Assembly: GCF_039355125.1 (NCBI RefSeq)
Contig: NZ_CP134979.1
Span: forward strand, 347,117 to 411,116
Source of the DNA: Buchnera aphidicola (Takecallis taiwana)
GTDB taxonomy: Bacteria; Pseudomonadota; Gammaproteobacteria; Enterobacterales; Enterobacteriaceae
Length of the DNA stretch: 64,000 bases
Reading direction: 5' to 3'
Under the pieces are notes generated by a model, which was not told the DNA's origin, ran no database searches, and saw nothing but the letters and a program-made list of their open reading frames with translations. This document shows, in pieces, positions 31,903 through 43,649 of this stretch; positions within the stretch are counted from its first letter, which is position 1; every line of letters starts with the position of its first letter. The translations under genes were made by a program, and so were the position numbers.

Positions 31903-32532
31903 TTACGCTTTAATTGCCGGCTTAACAATAACATTACCACCTATCGATCCAGGTACAGAACCCTTTACAAACATTAAATTATTCTGAAAATCAATTTTTA
32001 TAACTTTTAAATTTTGAATAGTTACACGTGTATTTCCTAACTGACCAGACATTTTCTTACCTTTAAAAACTCTGCCTGGCGTTTGATTCTGACCGATAGA
32101 ACCCGGTGCTCTATGTGATAATGAGTTACCATGGGTAGCATCTTGCATACTGAAATTCCAACGTTTGACTGTACCTGAAAATCCTTTACCTTTAGTTATA
32201 CCAGAAACATCAACTTGATGAATTGTATTAAAAAATGATATATCAATAATTTGACCTAACTGAAATACTTCATTTTCATGAATTCTAAATTCCCATAATC
32301 CACAACCTACTAATACCCCAGATTTAGCAAAATGACCAATTTCTGATTTGACTAATTTTTTTTTTTTTTTTATTCCTGTTGTTACTTGAATCGCATGATA
32401 ATAATCATTAACTGTGTTTTTAATTTGTGTAACATAATGCTTTTTAATTTCCAGTACTGTTATGGGGGTTGAAGCACCATCTTTATGAAAAACGCGAGTC
32501 ATACCAATTTTTTTACCAATAAGTCCAATCAT
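31903..32532 (-). CDS. rplC: 50S ribosomal protein L3
   Basis: Early-assembly protein near the peptidyl-transferase centre, 209 residues as in E. coli. [62 protein letters not shown] and VKGSVPGS are present. The modified Gln in GQNQTP is the PrmB target in E. coli. A run of 15 A/T bases near 32350 encodes four Lys. Confidence 0.96.
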   Translation of the reverse strand: MIGLIGKKIGMTRVFHKDGASTPITVLEIKKHYVTQIKNTVNDYYHAIQVTTGIKKKKKLVKSEIGHFAKSGVLVGCGLWEFRIHENEVFQLGQIIDISFFNTIHQVDVSGITKGKGFSGTVKRWNFSMQDATHGNSLSHRAPGSIGQNQTPGRVFKGKKMSGQLGNTRVTIQNLKVIKIDFQNNLMFVKGSVPGSIGGNVIVKPAIKA

Positions 32533-32563
32533 AAAATTTTACCAATAATTATTATATTTGTAT

Positions 32564-32929
<366 letters not shown>

Positions 32930-33054
32930 TTATATAACAATCATATAATATTAAATTATTGTGCATATAACCTATACACATTCATTGCAGAATACTAATA
33001 ATATATTCAAAAAAATAAATTGCTATTATACTAATTTTTATATGATTATCTCTT

Positions 33055-33094
33055 AAAAATCAAGAAAAGAGAATATATAATCCCCTTTCTTGAT
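33055..33094 (-). terminator. Intrinsic terminator of the str operon (after tuf)
   Basis: On the minus strand a 14-bp stem (33081-33094 with 33059-33072, two G-U pairs) closes an 8-base loop and runs straight into a U-stretch. It lies 51 bases past the tuf stop and separates the str operon from the S10 operon. This is the clearest Rho-independent terminator of the window. Confidence 0.85.
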
Positions 33095-33145
33095 AATAAT
33101 TGAAATAACGACTTATACTATATTATCATACGTTTAATATATCAA

Positions 33146-34330
33146 TTAATTCATTACCTTAATTACTACTCCAGCACCAACAGTTTTTCCGCCTTCACGA
33201 ATCGCAAATCTTAAACCATCAGCCATAGCAATTGGATGTATTAATGTAACAATCATTTTAATATTATCGCCTGGCATAACCATTTCTACTCCATCTGGTA
33301 ATTCAATAAAACCGGTAACATCTGTCGTTCGAAAATAAAATTGAGGCCGGTAACCTTTAAAAAACGGTGTATGACGACCACCTTCTTCTTTTGATAAAAT
33401 ATACACTTCAGATTCAAATTTTGTATGTGGAGTAATACTACCAGGTTTAGCTAAAACTTGCCCACGTTCTATCTCATCGCGTTTTGTACCCCGTAATAAT
33501 ATACCAACATTTTCTCCAGCACGTCCTTCATCTAATAACTTTCTAAACATTTCTACACCAGTACAAATTGTTTTTGTAGTCGGTTTAATACCAACAATTT
33601 CAATTTCTTCACCGACTTTAATAATACCTTTTTCTACTCTACCAGTTACAACAGTGCCCCGTCCAGAGATAGAAAATACATCTTCAATTGGCAATAAAAA
33701 GGATTTATCAATATCTCTTTTTGGATTTGGAATATAAGTATCTAATGCATTAGAGAGATCCAGTATTTTTGATTCCCAGTTACTATCTCCTTCCAATGCT
33801 TTTAAAGCAGATCCTCGAATAATCGGGGTTTCATCACCTGGAAAATCATATTGCGTTAATAAATCTCGTACTTCCATTTCTACTAATTCTAATAATTCTT
33901 CATCATCAACCATATCACATTTATTTAAAAATACTACTATATGAGGCACACCGACTTGCCGTGCTAATAAAATATGTTCTCGAGTTTGTGGCATGGGACC
34001 GTCAGTAGCTGCAACAACTAAAATAGCGCCATCCATTTGTGCAGCTCCAGTAATCATATTTTTAATATAATCAGCGTGTCCCGGGCAATCAACATGTGCA
34101 TAATGTCTAATTTTAGTATCATATTCAACATGCGATGTATTAATTGTAATGCCTCTTGCTTTTTCTTCCGGCGCATTATCAATTTGATCAAAAGCACGAG
34201 CCGAACCACCATAATGTTTAGACAAAACAGTTGTAATCGCAGAAGTTAATGTAGTTTTACCGTGATCCACATGACCTATTGTGCCAACATTAACGTGTGT
34301 TTTTAATCTTTGAAATTTTTCTTTAGACAC
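33146..34330 (-). CDS. tuf: Elongation factor Tu
   Basis: GTPase that delivers aminoacyl-tRNA to the ribosome, 394 residues (E. coli 394). The start codon is GTG (34328-34330), as in E. coli tufA. G1 is [10 protein letters not shown]3 DCPGHADY and G4 NKCDMVD; domain II and III motifs ([29 protein letters not shown]) are intact. Only one tuf is seen here, last in the str operon. Residues for kirromycin and tRNA binding appear normal. Confidence 0.97.
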   Translation of the reverse strand: MSKEKFQRLKTHVNVGTIGHVDHGKTTLTSAITTVLSKHYGGSARAFDQIDNAPEEKARGITINTSHVEYDTKIRHYAHVDCPGHADYIKNMITGAAQMDGAILVVAATDGPMPQTREHILLARQVGVPHIVVFLNKCDMVDDEELLELVEMEVRDLLTQYDFPGDETPIIRGSALKALEGDSNWESKILDLSNALDTYIPNPKRDIDKSFLLPIEDVFSISGRGTVVTGRVEKGIIKVGEEIEIVGIKPTTKTICTGVEMFRKLLDEGRAGENVGILLRGTKRDEIERGQVLAKPGSITPHTKFESEVYILSKEEGGRHTPFFKGYRPQFYFRTTDVTGFIELPDGVEMVMPGDNIKMIVTLIHPIAMADGLRFAIREGGKTVGAGVVIKVMN

Positions 34331-34388
34331 GATTTTTCCCTTTATTAATAATTTTTGTTAAGTATTAAAATACGTTACATATTGCACA

Positions 34389-36497
34389 TTATTTAGCTCG
34401 TGTTTCCACAATATTTAATGCAATATTTTTTGGTGTTTCTAAATAATTGAGAAATTCCATAGAATAAGAAGCTCTTCCTTGAGTTTGAGAACGTAAATCT
34501 GTTGCATATCCAAACATTTCTGATAACGGTACTTTTGCTGCAATTAACTTTCCGAATGATAAATCTGTCAATCCTTCAATAATACCTCGTCTACGATTTA
34601 AATCTCCTATAACATCACCCATATAATCTTCCGGTGTTTCAACTTCAACTTTCATAATCGGTTCTAATAAAATTGGTTTTGCTCGATTAAACGCATCCTT
34701 AAATGCCATAGAAGCAGCAAACTTAAAAGCAAGTTCAGATGAATCAACATCGTGATATGAACCAAAATGTAATCTTACCCCAATATCAACAACTGGATAA
34801 CCGGCAAGCGGACCCGATTTTAGTTGTTCTTGAATACCTTTATCAATTGATGAAATATACTCATTCGGAATGACACCGCCTTTAATATCATTCACAAATT
34901 GATAACCCCCTTCATTCGCATTTAATGGAAATAAATCAATTACAACATGCCCATATTGACCACGACCACCCGTTTGCTTAATATACTTACCTTCAACATT
35001 TTTTACAATATTTTGAATAGTTTCACGATAAGCTACTTGAGGTTTTCCAATATTAGCACCAACGTTAAATTCTCGTTTCATGCGATCAATGATAATTTCT
35101 AAATGTAATTCACCCATACCAGAAATAATTGTTTGATTTGATTCATAATCTGTATGTACTCGAAATGACGGATCTTCTTTTGCTAGACGATTTAAAGCTA
35201 AACCCATACGTTCTTGATCTGTTTTTGTTTTCGGCTCTATTGCAATAGAAATCACCGGTTCAGGAAATTCCATTTTTTCTAAAATAATCGGCTGATTTAA
35301 ATCACATAGTGTATCTCCAGTTGTAACATTTTTTAGCCCAATAGCTGCAGCAATATCGCCAGCATAAACTTCTTTGATTTCTTCTCTTTTATTAGCATGC
35401 ATTTGAACAATTCTTCCAAATCGTTCTTTTTGCATTTTTCCTGAATTTAATATTGTATCACCGGATGATACAACACCTGAATATACTCTAAAAAATGTCA
35501 AATTACCAACAAATGGATCATTAGCAATTTTAAATGCTAAGGCAGAAAAAAATTCTTTATCATCAGTCATACGTTGTGATATTTTTGATGTTTTAACATC
35601 TACGATACCTTTTACTGAATCAATATCAAGCGGGGAAGGTAAATATTCAATAATAGCATCTAAAAGAGATTGTATTCCTTTATTTTTAAAAGCAGAACCA
35701 CATGTTACTAGTACAATTTCATTTTTTAAAACTCGATTACGTAATTCAGATTTTATTTCATTTTCTAATATAACATTATTATTTAAGTACTTTTCCATAA
35801 TATGTTCATTAGATTCCACTGCAGCTTCAATTAAAATTTGATTCCATTTTTTTGCTTCTGAAATCATATTATCTGGAATGCTTGTATAAGAAAATGTAAT
35901 ACCCTGATCTTCTTCATTCCAATAAATTGCTTGCATTTTTAAAATATCAATTACCCCAACAAAATTTTCTTCTGTTCCAATTGGTAATTGTAAAGGAATC
36001 GGAGTAATTTTCAAACGTTGTTTCATTTGTCGTAGTACTTGAAAAAAATTTGCTCCAATACGATCCATTTTATTAATAAATGCAATACGAGGCACATGAT
36101 ACTTATCTGCTTGTCTCCAAACAGTTTCTGATTGGGGTTGAACACCACCTACAGCACAATATACCATAACAGCTCCATCTAAAATACGCATAGAACGCTC
36201 TACTTCAATAGTAAAATCAACATGACCTGGTGTATCAATAATATTAATTCTATGAGATTCAAATTGATTGTTCATACCAGACCAAAAAGTTGTAGTTGCA
36301 GCAGAAGTAATTGTAATACCACGTTCTTGTTCTTGTTCCATCCAATCCATGGTTGCTGTACCATCATGCACTTCTCCAATTTTATGATTAATACCCGTAT
36401 AAAATAAGATACGCTCTGTTGTAGTTGTTTTACCAGCATCAATGTGTGCACTAATACCAATATTGCGATAATATATAATAGGGGTTTTACGAATCAT
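34389..36497 (-). CDS. fusA: Elongation factor G
   Basis: Translocation GTPase. The ATG at 36497 is directly preceded by GGAGGAGG, giving 702 residues (E. coli 704); a TTG further upstream reads through this Shine-Dalgarno and is rejected. G1 [12 protein letters not shown], switch [15 protein letters not shown] and the domain IV-V motifs GGRGQYGHV and [16 protein letters not shown] are intact. It lies 59 bases before tuf. Confidence 0.97.
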   Translation of the reverse strand: MIRKTPIIYYRNIGISAHIDAGKTTTTERILFYTGINHKIGEVHDGTATMDWMEQEQERGITITSAATTTFWSGMNNQFESHRINIIDTPGHVDFTIEVERSMRILDGAVMVYCAVGGVQPQSETVWRQADKYHVPRIAFINKMDRIGANFFQVLRQMKQRLKITPIPLQLPIGTEENFVGVIDILKMQAIYWNEEDQGITFSYTSIPDNMISEAKKWNQILIEAAVESNEHIMEKYLNNNVILENEIKSELRNRVLKNEIVLVTCGSAFKNKGIQSLLDAIIEYLPSPLDIDSVKGIVDVKTSKISQRMTDDKEFFSALAFKIANDPFVGNLTFFRVYSGVVSSGDTILNSGKMQKERFGRIVQMHANKREEIKEVYAGDIAAAIGLKNVTTGDTLCDLNQPIILEKMEFPEPVISIAIEPKTKTDQERMGLALNRLAKEDPSFRVHTDYESNQTIISGMGELHLEIIIDRMKREFNVGANIGKPQVAYRETIQNIVKNVEGKYIKQTGGRGQYGHVVIDLFPLNANEGGYQFVNDIKGGVIPNEYISSIDKGIQEQLKSGPLAGYPVVDIGVRLHFGSYHDVDSSELAFKFAASMAFKDAFNRAKPILLEPIMKVEVETPEDYMGDVIGDLNRRRGIIEGLTDLSFGKLIAAKVPLSEMFGYATDLRSQTQGRASYSMEFLNYLETPKNIALNIVETRAK

Positions 36498-36612
36498 GCG
36501 CCTCCTCCACAAAAAATAAATATAATTGATTAATGTGTATTATAGAATAATTTTATAATTATATTTGAATTATTATTTTTTTAAAAATTTTATTATACAA
36601 ATTAATAAACAA

Positions 36613-37083
36613 CTACCACCTATAATGTGCAAATGCTTTATTTGCCTCAGCTATACGATGCACTTCATCTCGTTTTTTTATAGCTGCACCTTTTTTATCT
36701 AAAATATCTACAAATTCTTGAAATAATCTCATAAACATAGAATGATCTTTTCGACGACGAGCTGCATTCACGATCCATTTCATAGCTAATGTATTTCTGC
36801 GTACTGAACGAACTTCTACCGGTACTTGGTATGTTGAACCACCTACACGTCGTGATTTCACTTCAACTGTTGGACGGACATTGTTTAAAATTAATTCAAA
36901 TACATCTAGTACACCTTTATTCACTGTACAAGATATTTTTTCTAATGCAGAATATACAATAAATTCTGCAATAGATTTTTTACCATTCATCATTAATATA
37001 TTAATAAATTTTGCTAAAATCTCTGATGCAAACTTTGGGTCAGGCAAAATTTTTCTTTGATCAATCGTACGACGTCTCGACAT
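36613..37083 (-). CDS. rpsG: 30S ribosomal protein S7
   Basis: Nucleates assembly of the 30S head, 156 residues, the common bacterial length. [38 protein letters not shown] and [11 protein letters not shown] are typical. In E. coli S7 represses the str operon between rpsL and rpsG; the 48-base intercistronic region here is too short and AT-rich to identify that site. GGAGAA precedes the start. Confidence 0.96.
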   Translation of the reverse strand: MSRRRTIDQRKILPDPKFASEILAKFINILMMNGKKSIAEFIVYSALEKISCTVNKGVLDVFELILNNVRPTVEVKSRRVGGSTYQVPVEVRSVRRNTLAMKWIVNAARRRKDHSMFMRLFQEFVDILDKKGAAIKKRDEVHRIAEANKAFAHYRW

Positions 37084-37131
37084 AATAATTCTCCTATTTG
37101 TTTGTAATATATATTATAAAATCTTACAAAA

Positions 37132-37506
37132 TTATTTTTTTATTCGTTTTACACCATACTTAGATCGACTTTTTTTACGATTTTTTACTCCTGCACAATC
37201 TAATGCACCTCGAACTACATGATATCTCACACCAGGTAAATCTTTTACACGACCACCACGAATTAAAATCACTGAATGTTCTTGTAAATTATGTCCTTCA
37301 CCTCCAATATATGCAGTTACCTCAAATCCATTTGTTAATTTAACTCGACATACTTTTCTAAGAGCTGAATTAGGTTTTTTAGGTGTAGTCGTATAAACAC
37401 GTGTACACACACCACGCTTTTGAGGACAACCTTCCAATGCAGGAACATTGTTTTTAGATAATCTTCTAACACGCGGCATCCGTACCAACTGATTTATAGT
37501 AGTCAT
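37132..37506 (-). CDS. rpsL: 30S ribosomal protein S12
   Basis: Decoding-centre protein, 124 residues as in E. coli. [16 protein letters not shown] and [14 protein letters not shown] are intact, with Lys at both positions classically altered in streptomycin-resistant mutants, so it is of the sensitive type. It heads the rpsL-rpsG-fusA-tuf series and follows tusB by 93 bases. Confidence 0.97.
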   Translation of the reverse strand: MTTINQLVRMPRVRRLSKNNVPALEGCPQKRGVCTRVYTTTPKKPNSALRKVCRVKLTNGFEVTAYIGGEGHNLQEHSVILIRGGRVKDLPGVRYHVVRGALDCAGVKNRKKSRSKYGVKRIKK

Positions 37507-37599
37507 ATCATCCTTATTAACAATATTTGTGAATCATTATTATATATTTAAAGATATAATATCTATATCAATAACATACAACTATAAAATATTTACTTT

Positions 37600-37887
37600 T
37601 TACCAATTCATACATTGTGTATGTTTTTCTGTTAAAATCACAAATTCAGAATAATTTATTACTTTAAAATGATTGGAAACATAATGTAAAACACCTCGAG
37701 CCAATACATCCTCCTGTAATACAAACAAATTTTTTGAATGTTGTAACAATTTATCTAATAAAAAATTTTTACTTAAAGAAATTAATACACCATCTTGTAA
37801 TGTAATAAGACTGTCCTGAGCAGATAACATATTTAACATGGAATAAATATCTATTTTAAAAGGTGAGTTTGATAATATATGTAACAT
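37600..37887 (-). CDS. tusB: tRNA 2-thiouridine sulfur relay protein TusB
   Basis: Part of the TusBCD hexamer that passes sulfur from TusA to TusE for MnmA-dependent 2-thiolation of U34 in tRNA-Glu, -Gln and -Lys. Its 95 residues equal E. coli. MLHILSNSP, LQDGV, LEDVLARG-like (LQEDVLARG) and the C-terminal FVILTEKH..CMNW match. It is last in the tusD-tusC-tusB series upstream of rpsL, as in E. coli. Confidence 0.93.
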   Translation of the reverse strand: MLHILSNSPFKIDIYSMLNMLSAQDSLITLQDGVLISLSKNFLLDKLLQHSKNLFVLQEDVLARGVLHYVSNHFKVINYSEFVILTEKHTQCMNW

Positions 37888-37904
37888 AATTTTTTTTATA
37901 TTGT

Positions 37905-38264
37905 TTAAAAGTTTAAAATAAAATCAAATTTTTTTATTTTTTTTCTAATTTTTATAAAACTACAAATATTTAACTTCAATACATAATCAACGTTCTTATA
38001 AAGACCACGCTGTAATAAAGAATCATAACATAAATAAAAATTATTAATGTTATTAGCAATAAATATCTTAAAAGAAATAAAATAAGATTTTGATAATATA
38101 AAATTTGGTTGTTGATATTTTAGTATTTGAAATACTCCATCTCCAATAAAAAAAATGCCTATATTTTCTGTATAGCATGACATTGATAAAGCTAAATTTA
38201 AACCTTCTTGTCCTAACGTTTTACCATATGGTGCGTGTGAAAATATAATCGCTATTTTTTTCAT
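37905..38264 (-). CDS. tusC: tRNA 2-thiouridine sulfur relay protein TusC
   Basis: Middle subunit of TusBCD, 119 residues as in E. coli. IAIIFSHAPYG, QEGLNLALS, IGIFFIGDGVFQIL and RGLYKNVDYVLK are recognisable. It has no catalytic Cys, as expected for TusC. It lies six bases after tusD and 17 before tusB. Confidence 0.93.
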   Translation of the reverse strand: MKKIAIIFSHAPYGKTLGQEGLNLALSMSCYTENIGIFFIGDGVFQILKYQQPNFILSKSYFISFKIFIANNINNFYLCYDSLLQRGLYKNVDYVLKLNICSFIKIRKKIKKFDFILNF

Positions 38265-38270
38265 ATGAAA

Positions 38271-38663
38271 TTAAAATTGTAATAAACGATCTGAGTGTAA
38301 TATTGAATATGCCAATTTTCCTAATCCTACCAACTGAAATCCAGCATGATGATTATCATGTACAACACTAATATTTTTGGCATCAGATTTAAATACCATA
38401 CCCCGATTCCTAGCTGCAGTAGAACAAAGATACAAATTAATTGAAAATTTTTTACTAAACTTACACCAACAATCAACTAAATTAATTCCATTTACTGATT
38501 CATTCATCCTATTGATTCCATTAAAAACACCATCACTATAAAAAAAAATACTATGAATAGAGTTGTTAGTTGTTTGCATAATATTTTTAGAAAATAAAAA
38601 TGCACTTTTTGAATTTTGTGAATCAAATAATGAATGTGTAACAAGTATAGTATATACTAACAT
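38271..38663 (-). CDS. tusD: Sulfurtransferase TusD
   Basis: Catalytic subunit of TusBCD. From the ATG at 38663 it is 130 residues (E. coli 128); a TTG eight codons earlier is not supported. The persulfide-carrying Cys sits in LYLCSTAARNRG, matching Cys78 of E. coli, and the C-terminal GFQLVGLGKLA..I..SDRLLQF is conserved. Retention of the relay implies U34 thiolation is maintained. Confidence 0.93.
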   Translation of the reverse strand: MLVYTILVTHSLFDSQNSKSAFLFSKNIMQTTNNSIHSIFFYSDGVFNGINRMNESVNGINLVDCWCKFSKKFSINLYLCSTAARNRGMVFKSDAKNISVVHDNHHAGFQLVGLGKLAYSILHSDRLLQF

Positions 38664-38855
38664 GATATGCAAATAATAAAAAGTCAAATTTTAAAATTTA
38701 TTACATGTATATTAACATATAATAGAACAAAAGTAAAAATATTTATAAATAATTACAATAAATTGCTGTCATTATACTATTTATATTCATCATTTCAAAA
38801 TATCATATATATACATAACGTATAATATGAAAAATATTAATATAAAATACAAAAT

Positions 38856-40025
38856 ATGAACAATAAAGATAAAATAGGATTAACCATTATTAGTTTTTTA
38901 GCATATTATTTAACAGGAGCAATGATTGTTGTAACAGGAGTTGTTATAAGAAGTATTTCAGTATATTTTAAATTATCTATTGCAGATATGAGTAACACTT
39001 TCACTTTTTTAAATGCTGGTATATTAGTATCTATTATTTTAAATTCCTGGCTAACCAAGCTAGTTTCATTAAAGAAGCAAATTATTCTGGGATTTTTATT
39101 GATTATAATAGCTATTACAGGATTTATTAAAATACATAATATACTAATTTTTTGCATCAATATGTTTATCCTAGGAATGGTTGGAGGTATCACCATGTCA
39201 ATAGGAACATTTTTAATTACAAATATTTACTTTGGAAAAGAAAGAACATCCAAATTATTAATTACAGACTCATTTTTTAGTATGTCAGGTATTATTTTTC
39301 CAATTATTTCAGCATTCTTATTAAGAAATCATATCCAATGGTATTGGATTTATTTTATTATTGGAATAATATATTTTATTATATTTATAATTACTTTAAA
39401 TGTCACATTTCCTATATATCACGTAGAATCTTCCGAATCTAATTCAGAATCAAAAACAAACTATCACACTAGTATATTAATATTATGTTGTACAGCATTA
39501 TGTTACATCTTAGGACAACTAGATTTTATTTCTTGGATTCCAGAATATGCAATACAAAATATTGGAATAAACATGCAATCAGCTAGTCATCTAGTTAGTA
39601 ATTTTTGGTTATCCTATATGATAGGCATGTGGTGTTTTAGTTACATTTTAAAATTTATTGATTTACAACTTGCACTAACTATATTAAGCGGAATATCTAC
39701 ACTATTGATGTATTATTTTATTCATAATCATAATTTAGCTTTATTTAATATTATCATCATTACATTAGGGTTTTTTTCCAGCGCAATATATACAATTATT
39801 ATTACTTTAACATCTCTCCAAACCAAAAAACCATCACAAAAATTGATTAACTTAATATTAATTTGCGGTACTATAGGTACATTATTAACATTTATTATTA
39901 CTGGTCCGATTGTATATAAAATTGGAATACGCGGCGCGTTAATTATTGCTAATATACTATATAGTATAGTATTTATATTATCCGCGTGCTTAGGGGTAAC
40001 CAGTAAACACAAAATACACTTTTAA
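38856..40025 (+). CDS. tsgA: Major facilitator transporter TsgA
   Basis: A 389-residue membrane protein with about twelve hydrophobic segments, closely matching E. coli TsgA (393): MSNTFTFLNAGIL, GGITMSIGTFL, TDSFFSM.GIIFP, ALCYILGQLDFISWIPEYA, LVSNFWLSYMIGMW and LGFFSSAIYTIIITL. The substrate is unknown. It lies next to tusD in opposite orientation, as in E. coli, where nirB and others intervene with trpS. It is one of the few transporters usually kept in Buchnera. Confidence 0.93.
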   Translation: MNNKDKIGLTIISFLAYYLTGAMIVVTGVVIRSISVYFKLSIADMSNTFTFLNAGILVSIILNSWLTKLVSLKKQIILGFLLIIIAITGFIKIHNILIFCINMFILGMVGGITMSIGTFLITNIYFGKERTSKLLITDSFFSMSGIIFPIISAFLLRNHIQWYWIYFIIGIIYFIIFIITLNVTFPIYHVESSESNSESKTNYHTSILILCCTALCYILGQLDFISWIPEYAIQNIGINMQSASHLVSNFWLSYMIGMWCFSYILKFIDLQLALTILSGISTLLMYYFIHNHNLALFNIIIITLGFFSSAIYTIIITLTSLQTKKPSQKLINLILICGTIGTLLTFIITGPIVYKIGIRGALIIANILYSIVFILSACLGVTSKHKIHF

Positions 40026-40038
40026 AAATATAGATAAT

Positions 40039-41034
40039 TTATAAACCAAGAACATTATACAGTTTTTGTATAGTTTTTTGTGCTTCTTTTTTTGCAAGAG
40101 ACGCACCGATATCTAGAATATCACGTAAATAATCTTTTTTATTTTTAAAATAAAAAAATTTTTCTTGTAATTTTAACAATATATCTAATATAGATTGAGT
40201 AACTAATAATTTAAAATTTTTATATGTTGTATTAACAAACATATTTTCTAATACCGAAATACTCGTGCCTGTTAAACTAGAATAAATATTTAACAGGTTT
40301 GAAATACCTGGTTTATTTACAGTATCATAAAATATCTTATTATCCGAATCAGTGATCGAACGAGCAATTTTTTTTACAACACATTTATGATCATCTAATA
40401 AAAATATTATGTTATTAAGATTAGAATCTGATTTAGACATTTTTTTTATAGGATTTAATAAAGCCATAATTTTAGATCCGTTCTTATTAGGTATATAAAT
40501 TTTTGGCACAGTAACAACTTGCCCATATAAAAAATTTAATCGCTTTGCAATCTTTCGTGCTAATTCTACATGCTGTATTTGATCATGGCCAACTAAAACT
40601 GTGTCACTTTGATACAGTAAAATGTCTGCAGCCATTAATATCGGATAATTAAATAATCCAATATTAATATTATTAGGATTAATTTTTGATTTTTGCTTAA
40701 ATTGTGTCATACGAATCAATTCACCAAAATATGTATGACAATTTAATATCCAATTTAATTGACAATGTTCTTGTACTTCTGATTGTACAAATATTATACT
40801 TTTTTTAGGGTTGACGCCTGATGCTAAATAAAGAGCCAATGTATCCAAAATATTTTGTTGAAACAATTTTTTATCCTGATTAACAGTTATTGCATGTAAA
40901 TCTGCGATACTATAAATACAATTATACATGTCCTGTATGTGCATCCAGTGCGATATTGTACCAATATAATTACCTAAAGTAAGTTTACCAGACGGTTGTA
41001 TCGCGCTAAACATAATTGATTTTGATAACCCCAT
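40039..41034 (-). CDS. trpS: Tryptophanyl-tRNA synthetase
   Basis: Class Ic synthetase charging tRNA-Trp, 331 residues (E. coli 334). The HIGH-like motif is SGKLTLGNYIG, the KMSKS loop KKMSKSDSN, and the Trp-binding region YPILMAADILLYQ is intact. It converges on tsgA with a 13-base gap. On the minus strand it follows rpe; gph, found between them in E. coli, is missing. Confidence 0.96.
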   Translation of the reverse strand: MGLSKSIMFSAIQPSGKLTLGNYIGTISHWMHIQDMYNCIYSIADLHAITVNQDKKLFQQNILDTLALYLASGVNPKKSIIFVQSEVQEHCQLNWILNCHTYFGELIRMTQFKQKSKINPNNINIGLFNYPILMAADILLYQSDTVLVGHDQIQHVELARKIAKRLNFLYGQVVTVPKIYIPNKNGSKIMALLNPIKKMSKSDSNLNNIIFLLDDHKCVVKKIARSITDSDNKIFYDTVNKPGISNLLNIYSSLTGTSISVLENMFVNTTYKNFKLLVTQSILDILLKLQEKFFYFKNKKDYLRDILDIGASLAKKEAQKTIQKLYNVLGL

Positions 41035-41069
41035 TTTATATCCTGTATTTTAAAAAAAACATTAAAAAA

Positions 41070-41747
41070 TTATTTTTTATGTAAGTTATGTAATTTATTT
41101 TTTATCATATCAATAGTATATTTATAATTTTTAGATCGAAAAATACAAGATCCGATAACAAAAATATCAGCACCTGCATCAGCAATATCTTGTACATTAT
41201 TTAAATTAATACCACCATCAACTTCTAATAATATACGCGCATTACATTGATTAATCTTTTTTCGTGCTTGATAAATTTTTTTTAAAACAGGTAAAATAAA
41301 TTTTTGACCAGCAAATCCAGGCATAACACTCATTAATAAAATGACATCTATTTGGTCCATAAAATCAGATAAAATATTCAAAGATGTATCCGGGTTAATT
41401 GCTAAACCAGCTCTACAACCGAAGTTTTTTATTAAAGATAACGTACCTATAACATTTTGACTTGCTTCTGGATGAAAAGTAATAATATCAGCCCCTGCTT
41501 TAGCAAATAACGGAATTAAATTATCTACAGGTTGAACCATTAAATGCACATCAATAGGCGCTTGAATGCCATATTGTCTTAAAGATTTTAAAACCATAGG
41601 CCCGAAAGTTAAATTAGGAACATAATGATTATCCATGACATCAAAATGAATAATATCACCACCCGAAAATAGTACATCTTTTACGTCTTTACCTAATTTT
41701 GCAAAGTCTGCTGATAAAATTGAAGGAGCAATAAAAATTTTTTTCAT
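41070..41747 (-). CDS. rpe: Ribulose-5-phosphate 3-epimerase
   Basis: Pentose-phosphate pathway enzyme, TIM barrel of 225 residues as in E. coli. PSILSADFAKLG, the metal-binding HFDVMDNHYVPNLTFG, DVHLMV, MSVMPGFAGQKF and the second catalytic Asp in EVDGGIN are intact. It lies 34 bases after aroB; dam and damX, which separate them in E. coli, are deleted. Supplies erythrose-4-phosphate precursors for the shikimate pathway. Confidence 0.96.
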   Translation of the reverse strand: MKKIFIAPSILSADFAKLGKDVKDVLFSGGDIIHFDVMDNHYVPNLTFGPMVLKSLRQYGIQAPIDVHLMVQPVDNLIPLFAKAGADIITFHPEASQNVIGTLSLIKNFGCRAGLAINPDTSLNILSDFMDQIDVILLMSVMPGFAGQKFILPVLKKIYQARKKINQCNARILLEVDGGINLNNVQDIADAGADIFVIGSCIFRSKNYKYTIDMIKNKLHNLHKK

Positions 41748-41781
41748 TTTAATCTCATATATTTACAAATATAAAAAGTTA

Positions 41782-42873
41782 TTATTTAAAACATGCTTTT
41801 ACCGCAGAAATAATAATATTTTTCTTAACATTTTTCAAAATTGTTAATTGGCCAATTGCAATTGGTATAATTAATTGTATATTTCCGGAATAACTTTTTT
41901 TATCACGCACCATATATTTCAAATAAGATTCAGGACACATATCCTGTGGAGCATATATCGGTAAATCAGCATTTTTAATTAAATTAATCATACGTTTAGC
42001 ATTATTAGTATTTATCATACCTAATGTTTTTGATACTTGAATTGCCATAACCATACCTACAGCAACTGCTTCACCATGCAACCAACTTGAATATTCAAAA
42101 TATGCTTCAATTGCATGACCGAATGTATGACCTAAATTCAATAAAAGACGACTACTTTTTTCACGCTCATCTGTACTTACAATATTAATTTTTAATTCAC
42201 AACATTTCTGAATACAATATAATACACTATCTAGTTCTAACGATAATATTTTTTTTATATTTTTTTCTAACCATTGAAAAAACGCATCATCAAAAGAAAT
42301 AGCATATTTAATTACTTCTGAAATACCAGATATTAATTGTTTATATGGAAGTGTGGATAAAAAATTAATATCAGTAATTACAGATTCAGGTTGCCAAAAC
42401 GTACCAATCATATTTTTTCCAAGTTCATGATTGACACCTGTTTTACCACCAATTGCAGCATCAACTTGTGATAATAATGTTGTAGGAATCTGCACAAATC
42501 GTATACCCCTTTGATAAATAGATGCAGCAAACCCTGTAATATCACCTATCACTCCACCACCTAAAGCCACTAACATTGAATTACGATCATGTAACTTTTT
42601 TAATAAAAATGTTAGTAATAAATGAACAGAATTTAATGTTTTATAGTTTTCACCATCAGATAGAATAAATTCATCTACAGAAATTTTTTTTTTTAAAAAA
42701 TACTTTACTATTTTTTGTTTCCATAATATTGAAATAGTATGATTAGTGACTAAAACACACCTATCACCTACTTGAAAAGGATGAAAAACATTTTGTGCAT
42801 TAAATATATTACATCCAATATTTACTGGATAAGTATGACTAGCAGTTTGAAGAAATATTTTTTTTATTGTCAT
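41782..42873 (-). CDS. aroB: 3-dehydroquinate synthase
   Basis: Second step of the shikimate pathway, NAD- and zinc-dependent. The ATG at 42873 with GAG upstream gives 363 residues (E. coli 362); an ATG eight codons earlier lacks a ribosome site. GGGVIGDITGFAAS, SQVDAAIGGKTGVNH, the zinc ligands Glu (GISEVIKY), His (LNLGHTFGHAIE) and His (WLHGEAVAVGM), and RDKK are present. It follows aroK by 29 bases as in E. coli. Confidence 0.96.
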   Translation of the reverse strand: MTIKKIFLQTASHTYPVNIGCNIFNAQNVFHPFQVGDRCVLVTNHTISILWKQKIVKYFLKKKISVDEFILSDGENYKTLNSVHLLLTFLLKKLHDRNSMLVALGGGVIGDITGFAASIYQRGIRFVQIPTTLLSQVDAAIGGKTGVNHELGKNMIGTFWQPESVITDINFLSTLPYKQLISGISEVIKYAISFDDAFFQWLEKNIKKILSLELDSVLYCIQKCCELKINIVSTDEREKSSRLLLNLGHTFGHAIEAYFEYSSWLHGEAVAVGMVMAIQVSKTLGMINTNNAKRMINLIKNADLPIYAPQDMCPESYLKYMVRDKKSYSGNIQLIIPIAIGQLTILKNVKKNIIISAVKACFK

Positions 42874-42902
42874 AATATGCTCAAGTTCAAATAACATATG
42901 AT

Positions 42903-43424
42903 TTATATTGTTTTTAAGGTATGTACTATATAATTTACAATTGATTTTGTATGTTGATTATTAGTATTAATAGTAATATCAGATATTTCTTCATATAAAG
43001 GATTTCGAACATTTGCTAACCTTCTTAAAACCATTTCCGATGATTCAGTGGTATTTAATAACGGCCTATGTTTAGATCGGTTAGTACGTAATAATTGTTT
43101 TTCAATTGCTACTTTTAAATAAATTATTACACCACGTGCAGATAAAATATTTCTAATTTTTTTAGAAAGAATCGAACCGCCTCCTGTCGCTAGTACAATT
43201 TTATTCATTTGAGTTAATTCACTAATAACCTTTTCTTCACGTACTCTAAATCCAGATTCACCTTCTATATCAAACACCCAACTAATGTCTACCCCAGTTC
43301 GCTTTTCAATTTCATGATCTGAATCATAAAATGACATACCCAGGTGTTTTGACAATTGAAAACCAATAGTGCTTTTTCCAGCACCCATCGGCCCTATCAA
43401 AAAAATATTTCTTTTTTCAATCAT
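42903..43424 (-). CDS. aroK: Shikimate kinase I
   Basis: Phosphorylates shikimate, 173 residues as in E. coli. Walker A is GPMGAGKST, shikimate-binding Asp in YDSD, Arg in GFRVREE, GGG in LATGGGS, and the lid Arg in SKHRPLL. It heads aroK-aroB-rpe-trpS. The 225 bases between its start and tRNA-Ser show no gene; a promoter for aroK presumably lies there. Confidence 0.96.
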   Translation of the reverse strand: MIEKRNIFLIGPMGAGKSTIGFQLSKHLGMSFYDSDHEIEKRTGVDISWVFDIEGESGFRVREEKVISELTQMNKIVLATGGGSILSKKIRNILSARGVIIYLKVAIEKQLLRTNRSKHRPLLNTTESSEMVLRRLANVRNPLYEEISDITINTNNQHTKSIVNYIVHTLKTI

Positions 43425-43612
43425 ATCTTTAATATTAATTGTGTTATTTTATAAGATCTAGTAGGTATTAAACTCTATTAGAAGGAATAAAAATGTTTCG
43501 ATAATCAAATATAATCATAATACTATAAATCTTTAAAATAATACAATGAATTTCTATGTATATAGAAATGCTGCCTTCCACAAAAAATATACATATATAT
43601 AAAGAAAATCAC

Positions 43613-43641
43613 TTGATTATATTTATATCATATATGATAAT
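43613..43641 (+). promoter_or_regulatory. Candidate promoter of tRNA-Ser
   Basis: TTGATT (43613-43618), a 17-base spacer and GATAAT (43636-43641) lie just upstream of tRNA-Ser. The -10 box is only eight bases from the mature 5' end, so the leader would be very short. Motif-based. Confidence 0.45.
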
Positions 43642-43649
43642 AAATATAT

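Noticed and set aside
32340-32370. Long T-run in rplC as a slippage or frameshift site
   Set aside because: It encodes a run of Lys in frame and the protein is full length and otherwise normal; errors cannot be judged without reads.
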